A stretch of 64,000 nucleotides of DNA from Filimonas effusa (GCF_004118675.1 NZ_SDHZ01000005.1:248001-312000); one strand, 5' to 3'; counted from the stretch's first letter, positions 1 to 9,182 are shown. Notes: generated from the sequence alone by a model not told the origin. Numbers and translations: made by a program.

Positions 1-349
1 GTGCAGGTAAACAAATGATATTGGCGTTATTGTGTAAACGAATGAGCTTGGCTACATCGCTGTCCCAGGCAAGCCCGGCACGAACACCCTGGTGTTTGTT
101 GGCAGTGATAGCTACACCATTTGCCGAACCGCAGTAGAGAATGCCAAAAGCAACCTTGCCGCTTTCTACAGCCGCAGATACCGCATGTGCAAAATCAGGA
201 TAATCAACAGATGCAGCAGAAGACGGACCCAGATCCTTTACTTCCAGCCCTTGTTCTTTCAGCCACTTTACAGTAGCATCTTTATATTCAAAGCCTGCGT
301 GATCACTTCCGATTGCAATAGGTTTCTTCAGATCAAATGTTGTATCCAT
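1..349 (-). CDS. rpiB: Ribose-5-phosphate isomerase B, 3' part cut by window edge
   Basis: Cytosolic enzyme of the non-oxidative pentose phosphate pathway that interconverts ribose 5-phosphate and ribulose 5-phosphate. About 116 residues are visible from the ATG at 349. The N-terminal IGSDHAGF motif (around residues 13-20) and a YCGSANG stretch holding the likely active-site Cys (about residue 73) are typical of the RpiB/LacA family. The C-terminus lies outside the window. It follows tatC on the same strand after a 57-bp gap that contains a possible -7 box, so it may have its own promoter as well as read-through from tatC. Confidence 0.92.
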   Translation of the reverse strand, partial: MDTTFDLKKPIAIGSDHAGFEYKDATVKWLKEQGLEVKDLGPSSAASVDYPDFAHAVSAAVESGKVAFGILYCGSANGVAITANKHQGVRAGLAWDSDVAKLIRLHNNANIICLPA

Positions 350-376
350 TATAGTAGTATATATTTCGTAATAAGA

Positions 377-384
377 CAAATATA
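377..384 (-). promoter_or_regulatory. Possible Bacteroidota -7 box for rpiB
   Basis: On the minus strand this reads TATATTTG, matching the Bacteroidota -7 consensus TAnnTTTG, 28 bp before the rpiB start. No clear -33 TTTG is seen at the usual distance, so this is a weak call from one element. Confidence 0.35.
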
Positions 385-406
385 CACCAGTACATGGCTC
401 AGAAAC

Positions 407-1261
407 CTATTCCCATTCCTGTTCTTTCTTCAGTTCTTCCTTATGTACCCTTGCCGACACTATAACTCCCAGTTCATAAAGGGTCATCAGGGGAATAAAT
501 ACCAGGGTTTGGCTGATAAAGTCAGGGCTGGGTGTAATAAATGCTGCTATGACCAGGATAATTACAATAGCATAACGCCTTGTACTGCGCAGGAAGCGGG
601 GAGTGATCAGTCCTATCCGGGTAAGTATGTAAGAAAGTACCGGTAACTCAAAAGCAATACCGCAACCCAGGATAATATTGGTGAGATTTTCCAGGTAATC
701 GCCCAGCGTAGGCTTGGTTTCCACCATATGCATTCCGCTGATCTGGAAGCTGGCCAGGAAGTTAAAAGTAAAGGGTCCCAATATGAAATAGCCAAAGACA
801 GCCCCGCTGAAAAAGAAGAAGGTAACCCAGAAAATAGCAAAACGTGTGTTCTTAACTTCCTTTTCCTTCAGGGCAGGCTTTACAAAACGCCAGAACTCCC
901 AGAAGATATATGGAAAGGCAACAATAAGCCCGCCTACGAAAGCAACAGTGAAACTACCCAGGAACTGACCGCCGAAACGGTTCTCGAGCATTTCAACTTT
1001 AATGGGCTTCAAACAAAGCGCATCACCCAGATGCAGGTAATGGCTGAGATCACAGAAGGCCTTGTAGCTAACGAAATTAGGATTAATAGGGCCTGCAATG
1101 ACATTGTCGAAAACCCATTGAATATTCAGGAATATAATGACAGCCATTACAAGTATCGCAACTACCGATCTTATAATATGCCAGCGCAGCGCTTCAAGAT
1201 GATCTACAAACGACATCTCCGATTTGCTTTCGTCTCCACCCCTCGTAAATAGGTTTGCCAT
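407..1261 (-). CDS. tatC: Sec-independent (twin-arginine) translocase subunit TatC
   Basis: Inner-membrane receptor of the Tat pathway, which exports folded, often cofactor-bearing proteins with twin-arginine signals. The 284-residue protein has the family's usual size plus a short acidic N-terminal extension. The cytosolic N-terminus carries the typical MSFVDHLEALRW stretch (residues 16-27), followed by hydrophobic segments consistent with six membrane helices. A charged tail ends in EELKKEQEWE. tatA/tatB are not in this window. The nearby alternative complex III subunit ActB belongs to a family whose members carry Tat-type signals, so a Tat system fits the organism. Confidence 0.95.
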   Translation of the reverse strand: MANLFTRGGDESKSEMSFVDHLEALRWHIIRSVVAILVMAVIIFLNIQWVFDNVIAGPINPNFVSYKAFCDLSHYLHLGDALCLKPIKVEMLENRFGGQFLGSFTVAFVGGLIVAFPYIFWEFWRFVKPALKEKEVKNTRFAIFWVTFFFFSGAVFGYFILGPFTFNFLASFQISGMHMVETKPTLGDYLENLTNIILGCGIAFELPVLSYILTRIGLITPRFLRSTRRYAIVIILVIAAFITPSPDFISQTLVFIPLMTLYELGVIVSARVHKEELKKEQEWE

Positions 1262-1289
1262 GACTGTAATCTGAAATTAGGGCGCTAAG

Positions 1290-2552
1290 TTAACGTAATA
1301 CTTTCATCTTAACCGTTTCAATACGGGTATCGCTCACTTCCAGTATATCAAACTCATAATGACCGATAATGATGCGCTCTTTTAGCTTGGGGATGGTTTT
1401 GTACTCATTTATGATATATCCCGATAAGGTCTCAGACTCATTGGCCGGGAAATCGAAATCGTACTTTTCGTTCAGGTAATCCAGTTCCAGCCGGCCCGAG
1501 AAGGTGAATTCGGTCTCGGAATCCTGCTTCTCGGAAAGCTCTTCGGTATCATATTCATCTTTGATCTCTCCAAAAAGCTCCTCCAGGATATCTTCCATTG
1601 TAACAATGCCAGCTGTACCGCCAAATTCGTCTACTACCCAGGCAATGCTCTTGCGCTCTTTCGAAAACTTGTTGATGAGGTCCGTAGCGCTCATACTCTC
1701 CGGTATGGCGGGTATAGGCAACAGTATATCCTGTATCTTCCCCGGCTTCTTAAACAGGTCCAGCTGATGGATATAACCAAGGATATTATCAATATTATCC
1801 TCATATACAACCATCTTACTCAGCTTGGTATCGATGAAACGCTGTCTTGCCTCCTCCACGGTGGATTTCATATCTATCGCTTCTATTTCGGTACGCGGCA
1901 CCAGGCACTGGCGGATGCGGATATTGGGCAGGGACAGGGCATTCTCAAATAGATCTTTGTTCAGGTCGGGATTGTTATCTTCATCCTGTTCCCTGTTCTG
2001 CTGGTAAAACTGTTCCAGGTCTACCTTTGAGAAGGCTTCTGCATTATCCTTGATGCGGGCATTGAAAAAATTCTTCAGGATCCATTGCGATGCACCAACC
2101 ATTGCTATAGCAACCGGGCTGAATATACCGTGTATAAGGTTCGCTAAGGGAGCAAAAGCCAGTAACAGCTTATCATTGCGCGCCCGCCAGAATGCCCTTG
2201 GAATAAAAATGCCCAGGACCAATACCAATAAAGTAGAGAGGAAAGTATCAAAGGCCAGCTTTAACCAGGGGTTGCTTATATGCACCGGATGCCATAAAGA
2301 GCCCCGCATCAGCTGGCTGAACAATAAAGCATAACTCACCAGGCTCACGGTAAATCCTACCAGGCAGGTGCCTATGAAAGCGGAAGGATGCTCCATAAAA
2401 CGCGATACAATGATACCGCTGCTTTTACCCTGCTTCTTCTTCAACTCCACGTTTAACCGGTTCGCACTGGAAAAGGCCACTTCCAGGCCGGCAAAAAAGC
2501 CAACCAGGATAAGTGTAACTACCAACCATATAGATGTGTAGAGTACAGACAT
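1290..2552 (-). CDS. CNNM/CBS-domain membrane protein (CorC/HlyC, hemolysin family)
   Basis: A 420-residue inner-membrane protein. The N-terminal CNNM-type transmembrane domain covers about residues 1-190, with several hydrophobic helices starting at residue 5. A CBS pair follows (about 205-325; FENALSLPNIRIRQCLVPRTEIEAI is spread across its start), with VVDEFGGTAGIVTMEDILEE near its end. A C-terminal CorC_HlyC domain is at about 340-417. Related proteins are linked to Mg2+/Co2+ transport. In gliding Bacteroidota a related protein is GldE, but the sequence alone does not decide between these. It lies 93 bp downstream of lptC on the same strand. Confidence 0.88.
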   Translation of the reverse strand: MSVLYTSIWLVVTLILVGFFAGLEVAFSSANRLNVELKKKQGKSSGIIVSRFMEHPSAFIGTCLVGFTVSLVSYALLFSQLMRGSLWHPVHISNPWLKLAFDTFLSTLLVLVLGIFIPRAFWRARNDKLLLAFAPLANLIHGIFSPVAIAMVGASQWILKNFFNARIKDNAEAFSKVDLEQFYQQNREQDEDNNPDLNKDLFENALSLPNIRIRQCLVPRTEIEAIDMKSTVEEARQRFIDTKLSKMVVYEDNIDNILGYIHQLDLFKKPGKIQDILLPIPAIPESMSATDLINKFSKERKSIAWVVDEFGGTAGIVTMEDILEELFGEIKDEYDTEELSEKQDSETEFTFSGRLELDYLNEKYDFDFPANESETLSGYIINEYKTIPKLKERIIIGHYEFDILEVSDTRIETVKMKVLR

Positions 2553-2645
2553 ATACCGAAAATACTATAAACTAGTGAGTATAAAAAACACGATCAACAG
2601 CGAATTTATTTGCCTGGCCGGCAGGGCCGGTCTCTGAATGTAAGG

Positions 2646-3221
2646 TTAAGGCACGGCCATACTGCTGTCCGCAACCTTTAACGACCCGGAAGCCTGGAAC
2701 AAGGTCCACTTTTTAAAACTCTGGTCCGCCTGCATCCCATACATACCGTCGAACTTCTGCTCCGGCTGACGGATATAAGCAGGTTTGTCTGTATAAAACA
2801 ACTGCCTGTTCTGGTCCCACCATAACTCTTCCGTGCGCAGGGTATCTCCCTTCACATTTATCACGATAACGCTGTCCTGTAAAAGAACTTTATTATCGTT
2901 TTCGAGGTAGGTACCGTAACGTGCGAACAGGGTGTTTTCAATTTTAAGACTGTCGCTGTAAAAATCAACATGCATGGTATTGGGGAACACGATGCGTGCA
3001 GTATCTCTCAAATACCGCAGCATTACGGGTGCCGTTAGCCGCGCTTTCATTTTGCCATCCTGGCTCAGGAAGCTTTCTATTTTATAGCCTTCTTCCACAC
3101 CGGTTTTTTTCTTTCCCAGCTCTTTTACTTCATTGATATCATTTTCACAGCTGGCAAATACACCGGCCACTGCCAGGAAGGCCAGCGCCAGTATTGAGAT
3201 CCGGTTATTGCGGATGAACAT
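2646..3221 (-). CDS. lptC: LPS export periplasmic protein LptC, predicted lipoprotein
   Basis: Part of the Lpt bridge that carries lipopolysaccharide from the inner to the outer membrane. A start at 3221 gives 191 residues and a lipoprotein signal (MFIRNN, then a hydrophobic run ending VFASC). It also places the start 10 bp after the coaX stop. A longer frame opening at 3350 would overlap coaX by more than 100 bp and is unlikely. The body has the LptC/OstA-like beta pattern: KIESFLSQDGKMKARLTAP, then LENDNKVLLQDSVIV and TEELWWDQNRQLFYTD. A lipid-anchored LptC differs from the single-helix E. coli protein but is common in this phylum. Confidence 0.87.
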   Translation of the reverse strand: MFIRNNRISILALAFLAVAGVFASCENDINEVKELGKKKTGVEEGYKIESFLSQDGKMKARLTAPVMLRYLRDTARIVFPNTMHVDFYSDSLKIENTLFARYGTYLENDNKVLLQDSVIVINVKGDTLRTEELWWDQNRQLFYTDKPAYIRQPEQKFDGMYGMQADQSFKKWTLFQASGSLKVADSSMAVP

Positions 3222-3231
3222 ATATCGGGTT

Positions 3232-3954
3232 TTAGCTATTGTGTTCGCAAATGGCATAAAGGCCTTTATATAATAAATTCGGATCGGGAATGATCTCATT
3301 CGCCAGGTGCGGCAGAAAAAAATCCTGGTCGCCTCCCGTAAGTAAAACATTTAGCCTGTCGTACTTTTCCTGGTACGCATCGATCATGCCGTCTATCTCC
3401 TTACTCATTCCTAAAATAACCCCACTCAGCATGTTGGTACGAGTATCGTATCCTACCAGTGGAAAATTCCAGTCTGCCTTTACCAGGGGCAGTTTGGCAG
3501 TGAATTCATGCATGGCCCTGAAACGCATTTCGAGGCCGGGAGAAATACTTCCACCCAGAAACTCATGAAACTTGTTCACGAAATTAAAGGTAACGCATGA
3601 TCCCAGTCCTATGATAAGATTATGACGATCGGGATACAGGTGAACCGCTCCCGATACCAGTGCAAGCCTGTCGGCGCCAATGGTCTCCGGCTTACCTACC
3701 GGTGAAACCACGGGCAGGCGGCTGCCATAGCTCAACAGATGGAATTGGGTATGGGCTGCCAGCAACGGCTCTATCGCTTTGTTATGATCAATGACCGAAG
3801 ACAAAATGCTTTTTGCGGGTTGATACTCCCGTATAAGCGCAAGAATAGTTTCAGGAGCATCGTTTTCCAGGATCTGCAATTTCAGCAACTGTTTGCCTTC
3901 AAAAATGGCGCATTTTAGCCGTGTGTTGCCGAAATCGAAACAAAGTGTGTACAT
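3232..3954 (-). CDS. coaX: Type III pantothenate kinase
   Basis: Catalyses the first step of coenzyme A synthesis, phosphorylation of pantothenate. The 240-residue protein has the ASKHA-fold phosphate-1 motif DFGNTRLK (residues 7-14), the GADRLAL motif and a GGSISPGLEMR stretch typical of CoaX. The second phosphate motif reads LGSCVTFNFV where characterised enzymes have a D-x-GTA-T-D pattern, so that Asp is missing. It sits between the LON-domain gene and lptC with gaps of about 10-12 bp, which looks like an operon. Confidence 0.9.
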   Translation of the reverse strand: MYTLCFDFGNTRLKCAIFEGKQLLKLQILENDAPETILALIREYQPAKSILSSVIDHNKAIEPLLAAHTQFHLLSYGSRLPVVSPVGKPETIGADRLALVSGAVHLYPDRHNLIIGLGSCVTFNFVNKFHEFLGGSISPGLEMRFRAMHEFTAKLPLVKADWNFPLVGYDTRTNMLSGVILGMSKEIDGMIDAYQEKYDRLNVLLTGGDQDFFLPHLANEIIPDPNLLYKGLYAICEHNS

Positions 3955-3966
3955 AACAGGGTCGTT

Positions 3967-4608
3967 TTAGAGGTCCAGGTCAAATCCTTTTAATTCCTTA
4001 AAATGTCCATTCAGCTGGATCCTCTCTTTGAGAGCTTCAATGCCACCAACCAGCGGCAATACCTTCTTTAAATGTCGTTTTAAATACTCCAGGCGTTGGT
4101 CTTCCCTCAGCAGTTCCAGTAGCTCATACTCCTGCTCGGGTGAAAGACTGGCATGGTGCGCTACATCATAGCTGGTAAGCTCCCTGTCAGGTTTCGGAAA
4201 CACCTTACTTACCTTCAGCACTTCATGTAGCTGACGAATACCGGCCAGCACGCTGCTCATGCGTTGTGGCCGTTCTGTAATATCATTGGGTGGATGATTT
4301 ACAATAGCACCATTGTATTGTTTGCCGGGTACTGCCCTTACTATTTCCAGTATCTTGAAAACAGAAAGGCCCCTCGTTCTTATATTCATACTGCCATCTG
4401 CCAATACCTCGGTGATCTCCGTAATTTCAACCAGCGTACCGGTTTCTTTTATGGTATTCCCCAGCACAGGAGGCACTCCAAAAGGTTTTCCTTCTGTATG
4501 GCATTCGTTCACCAGCTGTATATAGCGGTCTTCAAAAATATGCAGGTTCAAACTTTCTCCCGGGTAAACAACAATGCCCAGGGGAAAGATCCGTATAAAA
4601 TTCGTCAT
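3967..4608 (-). CDS. LON substrate-binding (N-terminal) domain protein
   Basis: A 213-residue stand-alone protein of the Lon N-terminal domain family (PUA-like fold). It starts IFPLGIVVYPGESLNLHIFE and has EDRYIQLVNEC, as in the substrate-recognition domain of Lon protease, but no ATPase or protease domain follows. The C-terminal part is helical and rich in Leu, Glu and Lys. The exact role of free-standing LON domains is not established; protein binding is likely. It begins the coaX-lptC group, and a TAnnTTTG box lies just upstream. Confidence 0.85.
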   Translation of the reverse strand: MTNFIRIFPLGIVVYPGESLNLHIFEDRYIQLVNECHTEGKPFGVPPVLGNTIKETGTLVEITEITEVLADGSMNIRTRGLSVFKILEIVRAVPGKQYNGAIVNHPPNDITERPQRMSSVLAGIRQLHEVLKVSKVFPKPDRELTSYDVAHHASLSPEQEYELLELLREDQRLEYLKRHLKKVLPLVGGIEALKERIQLNGHFKELKGFDLDL

Positions 4609-4628
4609 GTCTTTCCCGGCAATATTTA

Positions 4629-4636
4629 CAAAACTA
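4629..4636 (-). promoter_or_regulatory. Possible -7 box for the LON-coaX-lptC operon
   Basis: Minus-strand TAGTTTTG matches TAnnTTTG, 21 bp before the LON-domain start. A TTTG (4662-4665) lies 25 bp further upstream, somewhat beyond the usual spacing of about 19-21. Confidence 0.4.
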
Positions 4637-4674
4637 CCGCGAAGCTATCGTTTCCTGCTTACAAATAACACTTC

Positions 4675-6426
4675 TTAGCGATTCAATGCCTTAAATGTAA
4701 GTGAAAACGGCACCAGTGTACTGCCGCCTGCCGGCAATGAATCAATGAAATTACCAGTCATGCTTCCCTCTATGGTCACGTTGTCTCTTTTGGTGATACG
4801 CAACATCTGGTAAGCCTGGTAGCGCTTTCCATTGCGGTCGTTGTAACTGATAAAGGTACTGGGAATGGTATCGGCTGAAGTATTATTCCGGAACGAAAGG
4901 CGTAACTCCTCCCAGGGGCTTTGCTTCCGCATAGCGGAGAGTTCCAGGTAACTGCCACCCTGTGCCGTGCCGGAACTGATAGAATCCTGAGGCTGGGTAT
5001 AATTCACCTGCTGGCCATTCAATATAAACCTGAATTCCTGCGATACCACGTTGTCGCATGCAACAACATTGAGAACCGCCGCTCCGGTGCCCACAGCCAG
5101 GCTTGCTGTACCGTACTTATTACTTGAAGAGTCGTAGGCCGATACCGTTATATTGGTATTGCTGCTATTGCAGCGGTTGATCACAAAGCTGTAGCTGCCA
5201 TTCTCTATCGCTGTACGGTATTTCAAACCATCGATGGTGAGACCGGCAAAACCGGCTGCCACCGGCTGTCCTGAACAATTTGTAACTGCTCCCGATAACT
5301 GCAGCACAGATCCTGCGGGTAAACTTACCTTGATAATTCCCAGGTCAGCAGCCTGGCTGTAAGGGCCTATATCTGCTTTGTACACTTCTGTACGGCAGTT
5401 AGGCGTAAATACCTTCATCTCCATCGGCTGGTTGGCAGGAATCAATCCCATAACGGTTCCTGTGGCATCCAGGTAGGCAGACGCACGCATATTGCCTGTT
5501 TTGGATTGCAGTTCCACCAGCCCGTATGCCAGCGCATTACCCGCCGCATCGTGTATGGTAGCTTTGAAATCAATCACCTTAAAAGGCGCATCACAGTTCC
5601 AGAACGAAAAATGCCTGACAGTACCCACATAAGTATTACCGATCCTTACCGCACTTCCCTCTTCCTGCCACAGCCCTTTTTCTTCGTTGAAATACCACAA
5701 TGGGATGCTGGCCGGTCCTGTTGCTCTTAAAGAGGCAGGAATGGTCAGTTTCAGAGTGGCGGGCTTGCTGCTGTCAAGCGCCAGTTTTTCGCCCGAAGCG
5801 CCCAGTAATTCAACAGCCACCATACCATATGATTCCAGGCCAACCTCTTGTTCCTGTTTGTTTATCCCCCGCAGATCGCCGGGCATTACCTGCATAAAAC
5901 GTTCACTCTCAGGATTCAGGAACGCATAGGCCACCTCTACTTTCCCATTATATACCGAACCGTCTGCTTTATGGATGGCATTGGCAGCGAACACCAGGTC
6001 GCAACCTGCAGCATTTACTGTTCCCCCGGCCGATGCCGGAAAGGAGCCCGCTATATTTTTGGGTAATAACTCTACCTGCACATAATGTAACTGCTCATCC
6101 TGTGTGATGATCGTGCGCGATCCGCTGAAATAACCCGCTTTTTCTACATGGATCGTAGTAACACGGGCATTAGCCGCTATATTTTCGAGTAAAAAACCGC
6201 CGTTGATATCGGTAACGGTACTGTATGCACCCAACTTTACTATTGCACCCTGTACAGGCTCCTGCTTTTCATCCAGTATTCTGCCCTGTACACTTGTATT
6301 GACAGTGATCTCTGCTCCCGGAAAAGGCTTGCCGGTGTCTATGGATTTCTCTTTCTGGCAGGAAAATACGATCGCGAAAAATGCCAGTAGCAGTAACAGG
6401 CAGGTACGGTTGTTTTTAAGTTGCAT
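4675..6426 (-). CDS. Large lipoprotein with carboxypeptidase-regulatory-like domain
   Basis: A predicted surface or periplasmic lipoprotein of 583 residues from the ATG at 6426. The signal is MQLKNNR, a leucine-rich core and lipobox IVFSC. A longer frame from 6498 would bury this signal and is less likely. Residues about 35-110 form a carboxypeptidase-regulatory-like beta-sandwich (SVQGRILDEKQEPVQGAIV, TDINGGFLLENI). The remainder looks like further beta-sandwich modules, with another such motif (LQLSGAVTNCSGQPVAAGFAG spread near residues 400-425). The specific function is unknown; cell-surface binding or structure is plausible. It is probably transcribed alone. Confidence 0.82.
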   Translation of the reverse strand: MQLKNNRTCLLLLLAFFAIVFSCQKEKSIDTGKPFPGAEITVNTSVQGRILDEKQEPVQGAIVKLGAYSTVTDINGGFLLENIAANARVTTIHVEKAGYFSGSRTIITQDEQLHYVQVELLPKNIAGSFPASAGGTVNAAGCDLVFAANAIHKADGSVYNGKVEVAYAFLNPESERFMQVMPGDLRGINKQEQEVGLESYGMVAVELLGASGEKLALDSSKPATLKLTIPASLRATGPASIPLWYFNEEKGLWQEEGSAVRIGNTYVGTVRHFSFWNCDAPFKVIDFKATIHDAAGNALAYGLVELQSKTGNMRASAYLDATGTVMGLIPANQPMEMKVFTPNCRTEVYKADIGPYSQAADLGIIKVSLPAGSVLQLSGAVTNCSGQPVAAGFAGLTIDGLKYRTAIENGSYSFVINRCNSSNTNITVSAYDSSSNKYGTASLAVGTGAAVLNVVACDNVVSQEFRFILNGQQVNYTQPQDSISSGTAQGGSYLELSAMRKQSPWEELRLSFRNNTSADTIPSTFISYNDRNGKRYQAYQMLRITKRDNVTIEGSMTGNFIDSLPAGGSTLVPFSLTFKALNR

Positions 6427-6571
6427 TTGTAACAGGTTGAATTGATGTCGCAATTTAGGCGGATTAACCCAGAATATCACTTCAAAACAAGCCTGCATCC
6501 GTTCAAATAATTTTTCCGGGATTGAATTATATTTGGAAGATGGCGGAAACTAAACAGCCAGATCGTATAAA

Positions 6572-7408
6572 ATGGGGTTGGGAATTGTTACATTACTATT
6601 GATCATTGCTAACTGCGTGATTTCCTACCAGGGATTCAAAAGCAGGGACTTCATCGATAAATACAGGTTTGAAGTAGAAAAGGTGTTGTTGTACAAAGAC
6701 TACAAGTGCATTGTTACCTCCGGTTTTATTCATGCCAACTGGACACATCTTATTCTGAATATGCTGGGCCTGTTTTTTATCGGGCAAGGTCTTGAAGCAG
6801 CTGTGGGGCCATTTGAATTCCTGCTCATTTACTTTGCAGGGCTTATCGGGGGCGATCTGCTTTCGCTACTGGTGCATAAGAAACACGGCAATTACAGTTC
6901 ATTGGGCGCTTCCGGAGCCATAGGGGGGATCTTTTTTGCATTTATAGCGCTCTTTCCTTCCTCGCCTATCCGTTTGTTCCTTATACCCATCTCCTTCCCG
7001 GCATGGATCTTCGGCCTTGCCTATGTTGTTTATTCTATTTACGGCATTCACTCCCGCAAACAGAACATCGGTCACGAAAGCCATCTCGGCGGAGCGCTTG
7101 TTGGCATGTTTACAGCCATTATCTTTCACCCTTCCACTTTCCTTTATAACTATTGGGCAGTGCTGATCATTGCTATACCAGCGGTTGTTTTCATTTATAT
7201 TATTGTTACGAGACCTCATGTGCTGCTTATCGATAACTATTTCTTCAGGAAGCAAAAGCCTTATTATTCCATCGATGAAAAATACAATCAGGACAGAACC
7301 AATAAACAACATGAGATAGACGATATCCTGGATAAAATAGGCAAAAAAGGAATCAACAGCCTGACAAAAGAAGAAAAACGGAAACTGGAAGAATACTCCC
7401 GTAGTTAA
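6572..7408 (+). CDS. Rhomboid-family intramembrane serine protease
   Basis: An integral membrane protease that cleaves transmembrane substrates. The 278-residue protein has the HANWTHLILNM helix (residues 54-64), the catalytic Ser in GASGAIGG (Ser114) and the catalytic His in ESHLGGALVG (His171), so the Ser-His dyad is complete. Hydrophobic segments fit six membrane helices. The C-terminal 60 or so residues are cytosolic, charged and end KRKLEEYSRS, a tail often seen in Bacteroidota members. It is divergent from the lipoprotein gene upstream (73 bp). Confidence 0.93.
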   Translation: MGLGIVTLLLIIANCVISYQGFKSRDFIDKYRFEVEKVLLYKDYKCIVTSGFIHANWTHLILNMLGLFFIGQGLEAAVGPFEFLLIYFAGLIGGDLLSLLVHKKHGNYSSLGASGAIGGIFFAFIALFPSSPIRLFLIPISFPAWIFGLAYVVYSIYGIHSRKQNIGHESHLGGALVGMFTAIIFHPSTFLYNYWAVLIIAIPAVVFIYIIVTRPHVLLIDNYFFRKQKPYYSIDEKYNQDRTNKQHEIDDILDKIGKKGINSLTKEEKRKLEEYSRS

Positions 7409-7494
7409 GCCGTCCTGTCTTTCCTGTAAATAATGTCCTTTTATGGCCAGGAGGAGCTCCCGTGGAATTTTTCGTTCTTTCTTGGTGTAATGGG

Positions 7495-7523
7495 TTGCGA
7501 ACGAAAAATCTCATGTACGTTTG
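7495..7523 (+). promoter_or_regulatory. Bacteroidota-type promoter for the glycosyltransferase at 7577
   Basis: TTG at 7495-7497 and TACGTTTG at 7516-7523, 18 bp apart, fit the -33/-7 pattern TTTG...TAnnTTTG. The predicted start of transcription is about 45 bp before the ATG. This is the best two-element promoter seen in the window. Confidence 0.5.
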
Positions 7524-7576
7524 CGCACATTATACGCGGTTAGCTCCGGGCTTTACCATCTTAAACGGAACATGCA

Positions 7577-8446
7577 ATGAAAATATCGGGTTTTACTATC
7601 ATTAAAAATGCGGTTATCAGCGACTACCCTATTGTGGAAGCCATCCGGTCGGTTTTGCCTGTGGTAGATGAAATGGTAGTGTTGGTGGGCGATTGTAACG
7701 ATGGTACCCGTGAATTGATAGCTTCTATTGGCGATCCGAAAATAAAGATCTTCGATTCCGTTTGGGACCAATCATTACGCCAGGGAGGTAAAGTACTGGC
7801 GGCAGAAACAGATAAAGCCTTTCAGCTTATTGCACCTGATGCAGACTGGGCATTCTATATCCAGGGCGATGAAGTAGCACATGAAGATTACTACCGCCAG
7901 ATCAGGGAAGCTTGTATGGCGTATAAAGACGATAAAAGCATCGATGGGCTGGTATTCAACTATGTTCACTTCTATGGCACTTACCGGTATATAGGTGATA
8001 GCCGTAAATGGTATAACAAGGAAATACGCATCATTAAAAACGATAAATCCATCACCGCCTACCGCGATGCACAGGGTTTCAGAAGAAACGGGAAGAAGAT
8101 AAAATGCAAGCTCATCGACGCTTATATCTATCATTATGGCTGGGTGAAAAGCCCTGCACAGATGAAAAAGAAAATGAAGGAATCTGCCAAATACTGGCTC
8201 GACAATGATACCGACCTGAATAACTTTCTTCAGTCCGAAGACATCTTCAATTTCGACGAGTTTGACTCCATTGAAGTATTCAAAGGCAAACATCCTGCTG
8301 TAATGCAGCAACGCGTGGCTTCGCAGTCATGGACTATTGAACTGGACACTTCCAGGAAAAGGTTCTCCTTTAAAAAATGGTTCCTTTATAAATTCGAGAA
8401 GTTAACAGGTATACGATTGTTTAGTTTCCGGAATTATACGACCTGA
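7577..8446 (+). CDS. Glycosyltransferase family 2-like protein
   Basis: A 289-residue cytosolic GT-A-type protein. It starts with the nucleotide-sugar-binding strand SGFTIIKNA, then EAIRSVLPVVDEMVVLVGDCNDGT, as in GT2 enzymes of Bacteroidota. YIQGDEVAHEDYY sits where the metal-binding DxD is expected, here as GDE. The C-terminal half is less conserved and has a basic segment. The substrate is unknown; surface polysaccharide or lipopolysaccharide decoration is likely given three more transferase-type genes beside it. Its 3' end overlaps the convergent gene at 8421 by 26 bp. Confidence 0.85.
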   Translation: MKISGFTIIKNAVISDYPIVEAIRSVLPVVDEMVVLVGDCNDGTRELIASIGDPKIKIFDSVWDQSLRQGGKVLAAETDKAFQLIAPDADWAFYIQGDEVAHEDYYRQIREACMAYKDDKSIDGLVFNYVHFYGTYRYIGDSRKWYNKEIRIIKNDKSITAYRDAQGFRRNGKKIKCKLIDAYIYHYGWVKSPAQMKKKMKESAKYWLDNDTDLNNFLQSEDIFNFDEFDSIEVFKGKHPAVMQQRVASQSWTIELDTSRKRFSFKKWFLYKFEKLTGIRLFSFRNYTT

Positions 8447-9182
8447 GTAATTCATATTTCCGGCGCGTGTACCAGGCATGTGCCCTGGCAATATCAAGTC
8501 CTGTTTTACCATCAAGAAAACCTGCCCTGAAAATGTAATTCTGCACAAAGTTGAATACGGGCGAGAAAAAGCGCTTGAATAAATGAGAAGGTTTTTTCTT
8601 TCCGGCATACTTTTCTGCGCTTAAACGGGCATACCGGTCTAATTTACTTCTGTAAGTATGAATATCTGGCGATGTAAAATGATGAATAGCGCCTTTCAGC
8701 TGTATTTCACGCGTTTCGCCCTCACACCTGATCTCTTCGTGTACAGGTGAATTATCCCAGCAGGCTTTCCGGCTATTAAAGACGCGTCTGATAACGCCAC
8801 GTCCCCATTCGCCATGTTTTACCGCCTTGTCGCCAAGATAACTGATCCGCTTAATCGTATAAATAACAGTAGGATCCGACAGATCGGTCTGTTTCAGGCT
8901 TTCAATAAGTGTGTTGTCTATATATTCGTCGGAATCCAGGCTTAAGATCCAGTCATATTTTGCCTGCTTATTACCGAGGTTCTTGGTATCTCCATAACCC
9001 AACCAGGGCGTTTCTATAAGTACGGCATTGTGCGACCGCACGATGTTTAACGTACCGTCGGTACTGCCACTGTCTACCACTATAATATCATCTGTTAACG
9101 GCTGACAGGATTTCACCGCTTTCCCTATGGTTTGGGCAGAATTCTTGCAGATGATCACAACCGAAACAGAGACATTCTTCAT
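8421..9182 (-). CDS. Glycosyltransferase family 2, LPS core type (WaaE/LgtF-like)
   Basis: A 253-residue GT2 enzyme. The first strand is VSVVIICKNSAQTIGKAV, then DDIIVVDSGSTDGTLNIV and the DxD motif in WILSLDSDEYID (about residues 86-97). The middle region HGEWGRGVIRRVFNSRK and VHEEIRCEGE resembles enzymes that add glucose or heptose to the lipopolysaccharide inner core. No membrane helices, so it probably acts at the cytosolic face. It is convergent and overlapping with the transferase at 7577 and divergent from the one at 9353. Confidence 0.9.
   Translation of the reverse strand: MKNVSVSVVIICKNSAQTIGKAVKSCQPLTDDIIVVDSGSTDGTLNIVRSHNAVLIETPWLGYGDTKNLGNKQAKYDWILSLDSDEYIDNTLIESLKQTDLSDPTVIYTIKRISYLGDKAVKHGEWGRGVIRRVFNSRKACWDNSPVHEEIRCEGETREIQLKGAIHHFTSPDIHTYRSKLDRYARLSAEKYAGKKKPSHLFKRFFSPVFNFVQNYIFRAGFLDGKTGLDIARAHAWYTRRKYELLRSYNSGN

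Noticed and set aside
3222-3350. Longer N-terminus for LptC starting inside coaX
   Set aside because: It would overlap coaX by more than 100 bp and place the lipoprotein signal in mid-protein. The start at 3221 gives a proper lipobox signal.
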